DNA of 43,819 nucleotides from Novacetimonas hansenii JCM 7643 (GTDB taxonomy: Bacteria > Pseudomonadota > Alphaproteobacteria > Acetobacterales > Acetobacteraceae): the NCBI RefSeq assembly GCF_000964405.1, contig NZ_BANE01000055.1, positions 1-43,819 on the forward strand, written 5' to 3'. Position 1 is the stretch's first letter. Every line of letters starts with the position of its first letter. Positions 36,464-43,819 of this stretch are shown here, in pieces. The notes beneath the pieces are model-generated. The model was not told where the DNA came from and ran no database searches. It worked only from the letters and a program-made list of their open reading frames with translations. Both the position numbers and the translations under genes were made by a program.

Positions 36464-36987
36464 GGACTTCTTAACCAATGTTGGGCGTTGTACGTTGTCC
36501 TATAGCGGGATCGGCATGAAATGTGCACCCATGTCATGGGAACAGCATGGGAATTAGTCAGGGGGACGGACATGATTTTGGAACAAGTTACTGACAAAAA
36601 ACGATAAAATTCTTTAACAGTCAGTTTCCCCAAAAGGGGAAGACGTGTGAACCCCTATTAAAAAAAACTTTATAGACCGTTTGAAAAGTCAGGCTCGATA
36701 ACATCTGGAATTACATAAGGTTTTTGGTGAAGATTTTCCTAAAAATCTTCAAAAGACGCCGCCTTTTTTAAAAAAAGGCGGCACCCAAAAACTTTTCTTA
36801 TTTTTTGTCAATGATTTGGTTTGAAATAATCTCTTACCAAAAAATTCGTGAATATAGCTAAGAAATATGGGTTTCCCTGTCTTCAGCAGCCTACCGAAAG
36901 GCGTGGCCCTTGTGACGTTTTTTGAAGAATTCTCACATGGGCTTTATGAATCCTCTTCTTTTATCAGGGTATTGTTAAAACCATTTC
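36464..36987. other. AT-rich gap between the amidohydrolase and the copper operon
   Basis: 524 bases with no gene. It contains the promoter side of the amidohydrolase gene, then A/T runs (36658-36672), the MITE copy 3 (36673-36833), and about 150 bases of unremarkable sequence before the stop of the Met-rich protein. No clear terminator for the copper operon was seen. Confidence 0.6.
36673..36833 (+). repeat. MITE-like repeat, complete copy 3
   Basis: 161 bp in the same orientation as copy 2, flanked by TTA on both sides (36670-36672 and 36834-36836). The left end is TAGACCGTTTGAAAAG; the right end, GGTTTGAAATAATCTC, is more diverged. Two internal hairpins: GAAGATTTT/AAAATCTTC (36729-36750) and GCCGCCTTTTTT/AAAAAAGGCGGC (36758-36782). 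It shares the block from AAGGTTTTTGGTGA to GGCGGCACCCAAAAACTTTTC with copy 2. Confidence 0.75.
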
Positions 36988-37275
36988 TTATCGTTCACGC
37001 ACGGCTTCCGGCATACCTAATGGACCTGTTCTGGTTGCGGATGGATGTCCGTTCTGTTGCGCCATGTGGTCCTGGATGCGATGGGTGGGATGTGGTGCCG
37101 GTGCAGGATGATGGGTCATCCCCTCCATTCCTTCCATCCCCTCCATATGTTCCATTCCCTGCATATCGTGCATCTGCATCGCCGGAGTGGTGGCTGCATG
37201 GGCGTAAGGGGCCATCAGGAAGATCGTGCCCATAATGGTGGAAAGGGCAAAAAACCGGGAACCATGTTTCATCAT
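36988..37275 (-). CDS. Small secreted Met/His-rich protein, putative copper binder
   Basis: 95 aa from ATG 37275 (AAGGAT nine bases upstream). The Sec signal is MMKHGSRFFALSTIMGTIFLMAPYAHA. The mature part is a methionine ladder, MQMHDMQGMEHMEGMEGMEGM, followed by a His/Pro segment (THHPAPAPHPTHRIQDH). Met-x-x-Met and Met-x-His spacing is typical of Cu(I) binding in the periplasm, and the gene lies last in the copper operon, after copB. I do not recognise a named family. Function as a periplasmic copper sponge or chaperone is inferred. Confidence 0.75.
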   Translation of the reverse strand: MMKHGSRFFALSTIMGTIFLMAPYAHAATTPAMQMHDMQGMEHMEGMEGMEGMTHHPAPAPHPTHRIQDHMAQQNGHPSATRTGPLGMPEAVRER

Positions 37276-37343
37276 TGCTTTGTAATCCTTATTTATACAG
37301 GAATATTTTTTCATATCTTGGGGGAACCAACCCTGCCCTGCCT

Positions 37344-38153
37344 TCAGAACCATGTCCGTAGCCCGAATGTGAAATTCAGGTCATGCAGGTCATGTTCGCC
37401 ACGCGCCCGTGCCAACGTTGTGGCCTGGTTGAATGTGCCGCTATAGGTGACGCCAATATAGGGGGCGAGTTTGCGATGCCATTCATAACGCAGCCTCAAT
37501 CCTGTATCGATATCAGACAGGCCCCGTCCGTTCGCCCGACCCGGATCGGATTGTGAGTAGAAATTAAGTTCGACCTGAGGTTGAAGGATCAGGCGGTTGG
37601 TCAGCAACAGGTCATATGATCCCTGCAGGCGGCCGGCTGCGCCACGATCGCTGAAATAAGCGGTCGCTTCCACGTCAAAGAAATAAAGCGCCAGCCCTTC
37701 TATCCCGACCGCACCCCATGCGCGGGTGGGACCATTGTCGATATCCATCCGAACCCCGGTCTGGACATCGAAATAGCGCGAGATGGCACGATCATACAGA
37801 ATTTCATGATCGCCGTCGCCAAACTTTCCGTTCGTACCCACCGTCCCTTCGGATTTCAGCCACAGCTTGTTGTAATCCGTGCCGACCCACGCCTGTCCGT
37901 CATATCGGAACTGTCCCCCATTGGCGTTATAGCGTGCCTCGAACTCATCAAGCAGGGCATGGGCATAGAGATTATGATCCATGACCGGTGGCATTGCGTT
38001 GACATAGGCAACAGGGGCAGAAGACAGCCCTTTTTTCTGCACGCCACTATTTTTCATGGTGTGGGCCTGTGCCATCGGGGTGACGGCCTGTGCATGAAGG
38101 GAGAAGACGGGGATACATGGTAATATCGTGGCAATGATGAACATGTGTTTCAT
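37344..38153 (-). CDS. copB: Copper resistance protein B (outer-membrane barrel)
   Basis: 269 aa. PcoB/CopB is an outer-membrane beta-barrel that works with the oxidase CopA in periplasmic copper tolerance. The signal peptide is MKHMFIIATILPCIPVFSLHAQA. The body has family signatures YDGQAWVGTDYNKLWLKSEG, EILYDRAISRYFDVQTGVRMD, GIEGLALYFFDVEATAYFSD and SDIDTGLRLRYEWHRKLAPYIGVTY, ending in a terminal aromatic (RTWF), as barrel proteins do. The long Met/His-rich N-terminal linker of some homologues is short here. The ATG overlaps the copA stop by four bases. Confidence 0.93.
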   Translation of the reverse strand: MKHMFIIATILPCIPVFSLHAQAVTPMAQAHTMKNSGVQKKGLSSAPVAYVNAMPPVMDHNLYAHALLDEFEARYNANGGQFRYDGQAWVGTDYNKLWLKSEGTVGTNGKFGDGDHEILYDRAISRYFDVQTGVRMDIDNGPTRAWGAVGIEGLALYFFDVEATAYFSDRGAAGRLQGSYDLLLTNRLILQPQVELNFYSQSDPGRANGRGLSDIDTGLRLRYEWHRKLAPYIGVTYSGTFNQATTLARARGEHDLHDLNFTFGLRTWF

Positions 38154-39892
38154 GACACGATGACCGTGCGGAACATGCCCAGTTCCATATGATAGAGCAG
38201 ATGACAGTGATAGGCCCACATCCCTGGTTCATCGACGGTGACAAGGTAGCTCAGTCTCTCGCCTGGCTTGACGATGATCGTATGTTTATAGGGGCGGTAC
38301 TCCCCCTGCCCGTTTTCCAGTTCACTCCAGAATCCATGCAGGTGGATCGGATGTTCCATCATCGTATCATTGATCACGATGAACCTGACCCGTTCGCCCA
38401 GCGTGAGGCGGATTGCGTCCGCTTCGGAGAATTTTTTACCGTCGAACCCCCATATGAAGCGCTGCATATTGCCTGTCAGATGCAATGTGATCTCACGCGA
38501 TGGTGGTCTGGGGTCCGCGCCTGCGATGGTCGCGCGCAGATCGGCATAGGTCAGGACGCGGCGGCCATTATGATCCAGCCCATCCCCTGCTTCTGCCAGG
38601 CGGTTGATGGGCATCATGGCGATGCTCTGTACTTCCACACCAGGGCGCAGGCGTGGGGTGGCATGGGCGGGCATATCATGCGTCATGTGTGACATGTCCA
38701 TGCCTTCCATTTCCTTGGACTTAGGCGAAGATGGGGTATGCATGTCCATATTCCCCATCCCCATGTCCGTCATGGTGCGCAGTGGGCGTGGGTCCATCGG
38801 GGGGATCGGCCCAGAAACTCCTGCACGGGTCGCAAGCGTACCACGTGCATATCCGGTCCGGTCTTCGGCCTGTGCGAAGATGGTGTATGGACCGGACCCG
38901 CGTGGGGTGACCAGAACGTCATAGGTTTCCGCCGTACCGATGCGGAATTCATCTATTGTTACAGGTTCGACTTCGTTGCCATCGGCCTGTATGACCGTCA
39001 TCTCCAGCCCTGGGATGCGGATATCAAACAACGTCATGGACGAAGCGTTGATGAAACGCAGTCGTATGCGTTCTCCCGGCCCGAACAGGCCCGTCCAGTT
39101 GGCCTGTGGCGAGTGCCCGTTCAGAAGGTAGGTATAGATGATACCTGACACGTCAAGGATGTCGGTCGGCGCCATGTTCATCCCGCCCCATTGCAGACGG
39201 TCACGCAACGTTGCCGATATGCCCTTGTGGCGCATGTCATGGAACAGGGTTCCCACCGTGCGCTGGCGGAAATTGTAATAGTCGCTGTCGAATTTGAGGT
39301 TGGAGACGATGTCTGCTGGGGCCACGTCTGTCCAGTCGGACAGGACCATCACATATTCACGGTCATAATGATGGGTTTCCCCATGTCTGGGGTCGATGAT
39401 GATCGCCCCATACATGCCCTGCTGCTCCTGAAAGCCGGAATGGCTATGATACCAGTAGGTGCCACTCTGGTGCAGGCGAAAGCGGTAGGTGAATGTCTCG
39501 CCCGGGGGAATGCCGGCAAAGCTCAGCCCCGGCACGCCATCCATGGCGGCAGGCAGGCGGATGCCGTGCCAGTGGATGGAACTGTCTTCATGCAGGTGGT
39601 TCGTGACATTGAGTTCAACAGTGTCCCCCTGTCGCCAGCGCAGGATCGGGGCCGGGATGGAACCATTGACCCCCACGGCACGGACGCGGTGTCCTGTCAT
39701 GTTGGCGTGCAGGCGTTCAATGCCCAGGTCAAAGCGGGTGGACGGCGTGGCGGCAGGTTGCCCCGTCATGGGGGATTGCGCACGGGCATGGGGGCTTGTG
39801 CCTGCGGTCACAAGCGCGCCCCATATGCCTGCGCCGGTTACGAAACGACGACGCGTCAACGCCCCGCCTTTCGCATGCGATACAAGTGTCAT
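38150..39892 (-). CDS. copA: Copper resistance multicopper oxidase CopA
   Basis: 580 aa. Periplasmic oxidase that converts Cu(I) to less toxic Cu(II). A Tat signal is present (LTRRRFVTGAGIWGALVTAG). Copper sites: SSIHWHGIRLP and GTYWYHSHSGFQEQQG near the N-terminus, MEHPIHLHGFWSE and AYHCHLLYHMELGMF at the C-terminus, so the type 1 and trinuclear centres are complete. A Met-rich insert of about 35 residues (GMGNMDMHT...MEGMDMSHMTHDMP) is typical of CopA/PcoA. It lies 81 bases after the CopL-like gene and overlaps copB by four. Confidence 0.95.
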   Translation of the reverse strand: MTLVSHAKGGALTRRRFVTGAGIWGALVTAGTSPHARAQSPMTGQPAATPSTRFDLGIERLHANMTGHRVRAVGVNGSIPAPILRWRQGDTVELNVTNHLHEDSSIHWHGIRLPAAMDGVPGLSFAGIPPGETFTYRFRLHQSGTYWYHSHSGFQEQQGMYGAIIIDPRHGETHHYDREYVMVLSDWTDVAPADIVSNLKFDSDYYNFRQRTVGTLFHDMRHKGISATLRDRLQWGGMNMAPTDILDVSGIIYTYLLNGHSPQANWTGLFGPGERIRLRFINASSMTLFDIRIPGLEMTVIQADGNEVEPVTIDEFRIGTAETYDVLVTPRGSGPYTIFAQAEDRTGYARGTLATRAGVSGPIPPMDPRPLRTMTDMGMGNMDMHTPSSPKSKEMEGMDMSHMTHDMPAHATPRLRPGVEVQSIAMMPINRLAEAGDGLDHNGRRVLTYADLRATIAGADPRPPSREITLHLTGNMQRFIWGFDGKKFSEADAIRLTLGERVRFIVINDTMMEHPIHLHGFWSELENGQGEYRPYKHTIIVKPGERLSYLVTVDEPGMWAYHCHLLYHMELGMFRTVIVS

Positions 39893-39973
39893 GGATAGAT
39901 ATCCGCCAGAAAATATGGACGGTACCGTGTCTTCCCATGCGGGAAGTCCGGTTCCAAAACGGTCAGGAAGGGA

Positions 39974-40414
39974 TCAGACCGTTTTTCTGGGGGGTGGAAG
40001 TGCGGGGGCGGATGCCACCCCGCCTGCACCAATGGCATAACGGCTGCCAAAGGTCACTGTGTCTGCACGTGCCTGCATCAGTGGTACAAAACCCGGTGTC
40101 ACCGCCCAACCGGTCATGCAGGCTGGACCCGACAGGCAGCATCCTGCATCGCCATGTTTGCAGGATTGGTGTGTGTCGCACGGCTGGTGATGATGGCATT
40201 GGGGGGAGGATGGATGGACGCCTGGCATTGCCGCCATCGCCGGGGTCGCATATGTGACCGGGGCGTGTGTATCCCGGGCGTGTGTATCAGGCATCCCCTC
40301 GATACCAGTGGGGCTGGGTGCAGCATATACCGGCACGACAGACAGCAGCATCCCGACCTGAAAGAACAGGCAGGCCATCATATACCGCCACTTTTTTGCG
40401 CCGATCGCGTTCAC
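39974..40414 (-). CDS. Small secreted Cys/His-rich protein, CopL/DUF2946-like
   Basis: 146 aa from GTG 40414, picked because AGGGAA lies upstream and the result is a good signal peptide (basic KKWR, then MMACLFFQVGMLLSVVPVYA). The mature part has repeated T-H-A-x-D-T-H-A, a metal-ligand cluster QCHHHQPCDTHQSCKHGDAGCC, and a Pro-rich tail ending PALPPPRKTV. Small proteins with this make-up (CopL, DUF2946) precede copA in Xanthomonas and others and are needed for copper-induced expression. The match is by pattern and position only. First gene of the copper operon. A longer reading from GTG 40435 is possible. Confidence 0.6.
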   Translation of the reverse strand: MNAIGAKKWRYMMACLFFQVGMLLSVVPVYAAPSPTGIEGMPDTHARDTHAPVTYATPAMAAMPGVHPSSPQCHHHQPCDTHQSCKHGDAGCCLSGPACMTGWAVTPGFVPLMQARADTVTFGSRYAIGAGGVASAPALPPPRKTV

Positions 40415-40517
40415 ACCCGTTTCCCTGCCATCCACAGGACTTCTTTGACATGCCCCGGTGGGACAATCGGCATCATAGCATGTCGCCGGGTGCCCATGTC
40501 CACCCCTCCTTTCGTAT

Positions 40518-40538
40518 ATGCACGTCAGATATGTGCAT
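40518..40538. promoter_or_regulatory. Inverted repeat upstream of the copper operon
   Basis: ATGCAC and GTGCAT lie 9 bases apart, about 100 bases upstream of the first copper gene, in the 135-base gap between rfbF and that gene. The position suits an operator, but no copper regulator gene is in the window. Confidence 0.3.
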
Positions 40539-40549
40539 CCGCATTATGT

Positions 40550-41314
40550 TTACCACATGCGCCAGGGTGCGTTGCGTGTTTCCCATAGATGTTCCAGATG
40601 ACGCTTGTCACGCAGGGTATCCATGGAATGCCAGAATGCATCATGTTTGAGCGCCATCAACTGCCCATCGCTGGCCAGGCGCTCCAGCGGAGTGCGTTCG
40701 AAAACGGTTTCATCATCTTCCAGATACCCAAAGACCGAAGGTGACAGCACGAAAAAGCCACCATTTACATAACCGGGTTCAATGGGCTTTTCACGGAAGG
40801 CTTCGACGCATCCGTTGACGATTTCCAGTGTGCCAAAACGCGCCGGGGGCTTGACCGCCGTGACGGTTGCAACACGGCCGTGGCTGTGATGGAATGCAAC
40901 CGTCGTGCGCACATCTATTTCGGCGACCCCATCGCCATATGTCATGCAAAACGCTTCATCCTGCAGATAGGGTTGCAGGCGTCGCAGACGACCACCCGTC
41001 ATGGTATCAAGCCCGGTATCCACCAACGTTACACGCCATGGTTCGGCACTGCGTTTCAGGGTGACAATAGTATCGTTTTGCATATCAACCGTGATATCCG
41101 ATGACAGGAGATGGTAATTGGCAAAATACTGCTTGATCATCTCTGCCTTGTAGCCAAGGGGAATCACAAAATCATTGATCCCCGCATGGGAATAGATTTT
41201 CATGATGTGCCACAGGATGGGACGTCCCCCGATTTCAACCATAGGTTTTGGCCTGCTGTCGGTTTCCTCCATCAGGCGTGTTCCATAACCACCGGACAGG
41301 ATAACGGCTTTCAT
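40550..41314 (-). CDS. rfbF: Glucose-1-phosphate cytidylyltransferase
   Basis: It joins CTP and glucose-1-phosphate into CDP-glucose, the first step toward CDP-3,6-dideoxyhexoses or related branched sugars. 254 aa, typical size. Motifs: KAVILSGGYGTRLMEETDSRPKPM (nucleotide and catalytic loop), ILWHIMKIYSHAGINDF, CMTYGDGVAEID (metal-binding Asp), and YVNGGFFVLSPSVFGYL. ATG 41314 is preceded by GGAGAG; a GTG two codons upstream is an alternative. It is the third gene of a leftward polysaccharide trio. The usual next enzyme, CDP-glucose 4,6-dehydratase (rfbG), is not in the window. Confidence 0.93.
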   Translation of the reverse strand: MKAVILSGGYGTRLMEETDSRPKPMVEIGGRPILWHIMKIYSHAGINDFVIPLGYKAEMIKQYFANYHLLSSDITVDMQNDTIVTLKRSAEPWRVTLVDTGLDTMTGGRLRRLQPYLQDEAFCMTYGDGVAEIDVRTTVAFHHSHGRVATVTAVKPPARFGTLEIVNGCVEAFREKPIEPGYVNGGFFVLSPSVFGYLEDDETVFERTPLERLASDGQLMALKHDAFWHSMDTLRDKRHLEHLWETRNAPWRMW

Positions 41315-41390
41315 GACCACTGCTCTCCATTCAGGTCTCAGGTAAAATTTGACAGCCCGTGACGTTGCACACCTTTTGTTGCATGTGTGT

Positions 41391-42284
41391 TCATGTCGGC
41401 AGGTTCAATCGGCGGCGCACGGTCACGCCAACACTCGGCAGGCCCCGGCGAAGCCATTGTCCCATGCCGATCTCCCCTCCCTCACAACGGAACCTCCAGT
41501 TGGAGACCATGTGTTCCATGACCTGGAGAGGGTAAAAATCCTCAAAGAAATCAAGCCCGTTCGTGGCTGCGAAACACTCCGCCAGAAATGAGCCGCGTGG
41601 CGGGGCAAAGCGTTTCCATATGCCAATGCGCACCATCTGGTCATTCCACAGATGAAGCGTATAGGCGGATGCGCACAGTTTTTCGCATTCCTGCCGGTAT
41701 TGCGGCAGGAGGATCTTCCATGCTTCCCGGAAATGGATGGGAAAGAAATATTGCGGGGCATAGGATTCCTGCATGATCACCTGTTTTCCGAACAACGATG
41801 TCAGCAGACGCGGGCCTGTCGCCCCCCAGACCAGATCGCGATCCCGCAACGCCAGCGTTTCATGGACCAGATGATCAAGTTTGGGATGATTGCGTTCCAG
41901 GCGCATGATCGCGCCACACACCGAAGTCGGGTCTTCTTTGGCAAGGAGCATGTCCCATCGCGGCAGGTCGATGCGGCGCAGCATGAGCATGTCCGCGTCG
42001 ACCCATATGTGATCGGTCCGGCGCGACAGTTCATAGCGGAACAGGTCGGAAAAATGGCTGAGGTTCGGCTTTCCCCTAATCAGGAAACGCATCATGTTGG
42101 CCGGATCGGTAATGTCGCGCGCATCACCATTTATCACACCCGCGGGGAGGTTCTTGACCGCTTCGTAACTATAGACGGTGAAGGTATACCCATGTGCCAC
42201 ATAGGAATTGATGCAGGCAGCCTCATATGCCGAAATGGTTTCACTGCCCCAGAACGTGGCGAATGTCGGTTGAAAAATGGTCAT
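41391..42284 (-). CDS. Glycosyltransferase with DXD motif (GT32-like)
   Basis: 297 aa. It probably transfers a sugar during surface polysaccharide assembly. The N-terminus QPTFATFWGSETISAYEAACINSYVAHGYTFTVYSYE matches the capsular polysaccharide synthesis (GT32/Gly_transf_sug) family, and FSDLFRYELSRRTDHIWVDADMLML holds the metal- and nucleotide-sugar-binding Asp-x-Asp. The central region FGKQVIMQESYAPQYFFPIHF and LHLWNDQM (late His) also fit. AGGATAG lies just upstream of the ATG. Donor and acceptor are unknown. Confidence 0.78.
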   Translation of the reverse strand: MTIFQPTFATFWGSETISAYEAACINSYVAHGYTFTVYSYEAVKNLPAGVINGDARDITDPANMMRFLIRGKPNLSHFSDLFRYELSRRTDHIWVDADMLMLRRIDLPRWDMLLAKEDPTSVCGAIMRLERNHPKLDHLVHETLALRDRDLVWGATGPRLLTSLFGKQVIMQESYAPQYFFPIHFREAWKILLPQYRQECEKLCASAYTLHLWNDQMVRIGIWKRFAPPRGSFLAECFAATNGLDFFEDFYPLQVMEHMVSNWRFRCEGGEIGMGQWLRRGLPSVGVTVRRRLNLPT

Positions 42285-42333
42285 GGATTCTATCCTGCTG
42301 CCGCATGCTGGCTGATGATGACCTGCCTTGGGG

Positions 42334-43371
42334 TCATCTGACCCATCTCAGGTCCTGTCCCAGATATCCTGCATCCATCATGTTCTTCAGCGCATGCAGG
42401 CGTATCAGGGAGGAATTGCGAAAATTACGGTCGGAAAAGCCAATGCCCCGCAGACCTGAAATGAGTTCGGCGATGGTCTCCGACAGGCTGACCCTCGGAA
42501 CGAAATCAGGTGCAATCTTCTGGAAAAAGGAAAAATCAACCTTGTAAGAACGTCGGTCTGGCGGGGCCTCGGTGTTAATACGCACCGAGGTGCCTGGCAG
42601 ATGCTGTGCCACGGCCTCGGCAAGGTTACGGACAGTATGGTTCCAGGCATTACTGCCTGCATTGACCACAAGATGCCGTTCCCCTTTGCGTGTTATCGCC
42701 CATTCGAGCGCGCGCGCCATATCCCGCACATGGATCAGCGGACGCCAGGGCGTTCCATCGCTCAGGACAGTGATATCCCCACAGGTCAGGGCGCTGGCGA
42801 CAAAATCATTTACTACGAGATCCAGTCGCAGGCGATCTGAGAAACCACAGGCCGTTGCAAAACGCAGGCAGGTAATGGCCATTTCACCTGCATCCATGTG
42901 CATCAAGGCACGTTCAGTCTCTATTTTCGAGCGGGCATAGGCGGTCAGGGGTTCGACCGGATCACTTTCCTTGCGTGGCAGGCCACCCGCTACGCCATAT
43001 ACACTGCAACTGGAGGCAAACGCGAAGTGCTGCACGCCAGCACGGGCGGCCATTTGGGCCAGATGCAGGCTGCCGCCACGGTTGATCTGGTCAGTTACTT
43101 CCTCAAATCGCGATCCCATCGGATCGTTTGAAATGGCGGCCAGATGCACGACTGCATCCGTTCCATTCAGGAAAGGAGCAGGAATATCGCGTACATCCCC
43201 AAAATATTGCGCATCAAGCATAATTTCCGGGAACGGACCGGATGTGGTCAGGCATTGGCCAAACAGGCAACTGTCATATCCCACAAGTGTCGCCGTCGGG
43301 AATCGATCCCGCAGATGTCGTATGACGACTGGACCAACATAGCCCATATTTCCCACAATGAGTATGCGCAT
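42334..43371 (-). CDS. NAD-dependent epimerase/dehydratase (extended SDR)
   Basis: 345 aa, acting on a nucleotide sugar. The Rossmann start is MRILIVGNMGYVGPVVIRHL (G-x-x-G-Y-x-G), followed by VVHLAAISNDP. The catalytic Ser-Tyr-Lys set is SSCSVYG and YARSKIETE; FATACGFSDRLRLDLVVNDF and RPLIHVRDMARALEWA are further extended-SDR signatures. It could be a CDP- or UDP-sugar epimerase or dehydratase; sequence does not say which. First gene of the leftward trio with the glycosyltransferase and rfbF, and the region before it holds a palindrome. Confidence 0.88.
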   Translation of the reverse strand: MRILIVGNMGYVGPVVIRHLRDRFPTATLVGYDSCLFGQCLTTSGPFPEIMLDAQYFGDVRDIPAPFLNGTDAVVHLAAISNDPMGSRFEEVTDQINRGGSLHLAQMAARAGVQHFAFASSCSVYGVAGGLPRKESDPVEPLTAYARSKIETERALMHMDAGEMAITCLRFATACGFSDRLRLDLVVNDFVASALTCGDITVLSDGTPWRPLIHVRDMARALEWAITRKGERHLVVNAGSNAWNHTVRNLAEAVAQHLPGTSVRINTEAPPDRRSYKVDFSFFQKIAPDFVPRVSLSETIAELISGLRGIGFSDRNFRNSSLIRLHALKNMMDAGYLGQDLRWVR

Positions 43372-43469
43372 ATTTTTCTTATGCTCCAGAGGGAGGTAAA
43401 CTGTCTCAGGTTACGGATATTGCAGTCATGCGAAAAATGTTCCCGAAATTTTAGGACATTCCATACATC

Positions 43470-43483
43470 GGCACATATGTGCC
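43470..43483. promoter_or_regulatory. Perfect 14-bp palindrome upstream of the polysaccharide trio
   Basis: GGCACATATGTGCC reads the same on both strands and lies about 100 bases upstream of the epimerase start codon. It is a good size for an operator of a dimeric regulator. No regulator gene is adjacent in the window. Confidence 0.4.
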
Positions 43484-43778
43484 ACATCATCCTCGGATGA
43501 CGGTTTTTGTGCGCATATTTCCTTTATCGTCTATTCTGTCTTGATCTACGACGACGAACGTCATTTCTTCGACCGGGTTTTATGTTCTATAAAACAAATT
43601 TCAAATGAACCTATACAATGTTTCAAACCTGTCAGATATCTGGTTTTTTGCGCATATATGCAGAATTAAAGAAACCGTGTCAGTTCGACAACGTTCTATA
43701 GGAGGCTTGGGAGCGTAAGAACGTTATAAATACGAAGAAAATAAATCTATAAATTTCAAAATTATCAGGAATATATTA
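43484..43778. other. AT-rich right-hand gap with inverted repeats
   Basis: No gene is visible. Small dyads include GTTTTAT-GTTCT-ATAAAAC (43577-43595), the palindrome GCATATATGC (43652-43661), and AACGTTCT...AGAACGTT (43690-43725, 20-nt loop). The repeated GTTCTATA word may be a binding site, but this is speculative. Confidence 0.35.
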
Positions 43779-43819
43779 GAGCCCGATCCGAAAGTTTTTC
43801 AAGCTTGACAATGCCTTGC
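43779..43819 (+). mobile_element. Possible left end of an IS5/IS1031-type insertion sequence (cut by the window)
   Basis: The sequence from 43779 begins GAGCCCGATCCGAAAG directly after TTA, the pattern expected for an IS5/IS1031-group terminal repeat beside a TNA target duplication, and the MITE copies likewise start GAG after TTA. Only 41 bases are visible, with no transposase, so this is a suspicion that the neighbouring sequence would settle. Confidence 0.35.

Noticed and set aside
36867-37235. 122-aa plus-strand frame over the Met-rich gene
   Set aside because: It is antisense to a gene with a clear signal peptide and ribosome site; no independent support.
1-43819. CRISPR arrays, tRNA or rRNA genes, prophage genes
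   Set aside because: No regularly spaced repeats, no recognisable tRNA cloverleaf or rRNA stretch, and no phage structural or integrase genes were seen.

Overview
The window is a chromosomal stretch of a moderately GC-rich Gram-negative alphaproteobacterium. Acetic acid bacteria (Acetobacteraceae, Komagataeibacter/Gluconacetobacter-like) are the best guess. The guess rests on the mix of genes: a PQQ sorbosone-dehydrogenase-like protein, a NepR-like protein, an intact glg/tre block, and short repeats with TNA target duplications of the kind made by IS5/IS1031-type elements. This is inference; no rRNA or tRNA gene is present to settle it.

Layout. (1) 296-6977: a tripartite RND drug-efflux operon (adaptor, pump, outer-membrane channel) on the minus strand, divergent from a TetR-type regulator, with inverted repeats between them. 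(2) 7098-8759: phosphoglucomutase (minus). (3) About 9541-22107: six head-to-tail genes on the plus strand, glgA-glgB-glgX-treZ-malQ-treY, each overlapping the next by 1-8 bases. They should make an alpha-1,4-glucan from ADP-glucose, trim it, and turn it into trehalose. (4) 22457-28677: acyltransferase, DUF4142 secreted protein, small membrane protein, YbaL-type cation/proton antiporter, GH15 glucan/trehalose hydrolase, and a NepR-like small protein. (5) 28769-33277: creatininase-family protein, nitroreductase, RarA, and a PQQ sugar-dehydrogenase-like protein. (6) 33738-36463: a short Hsp70-like ATPase behind an 8-oxoguanine-deaminase-like amidohydrolase. (7) 36988-40414: a copper-resistance operon (CopL/DUF2946-like small protein, CopA, CopB, Met-rich small protein). 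(8) 40550-43371: three surface-polysaccharide genes (epimerase, glycosyltransferase, RfbF). The right edge may be the start of an insertion sequence.

The most striking observation is glgB. The reading frame is full length, the carbohydrate-binding module and overall fold signature remain, and the nucleophile Asp is kept. The acid/base Glu, the His-Asp pair of region IV, the region I His and the conserved Tyr are all replaced. It therefore looks like a branching-enzyme pseudoenzyme kept inside an operon whose other members (GlgA, GlgX, TreZ, MalQ, TreY) all keep their catalytic residues. If so, the operon would feed unbranched glucan to trehalose synthesis rather than store branched glycogen, unless a second glgB exists elsewhere.

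A second point is a family of roughly 144-161 bp non-coding repeats (three copies, one truncated) with matching inverted ends, TTA/TAA flanks and an internal GCCGCC/GGCGGC hairpin. This looks like a MITE.
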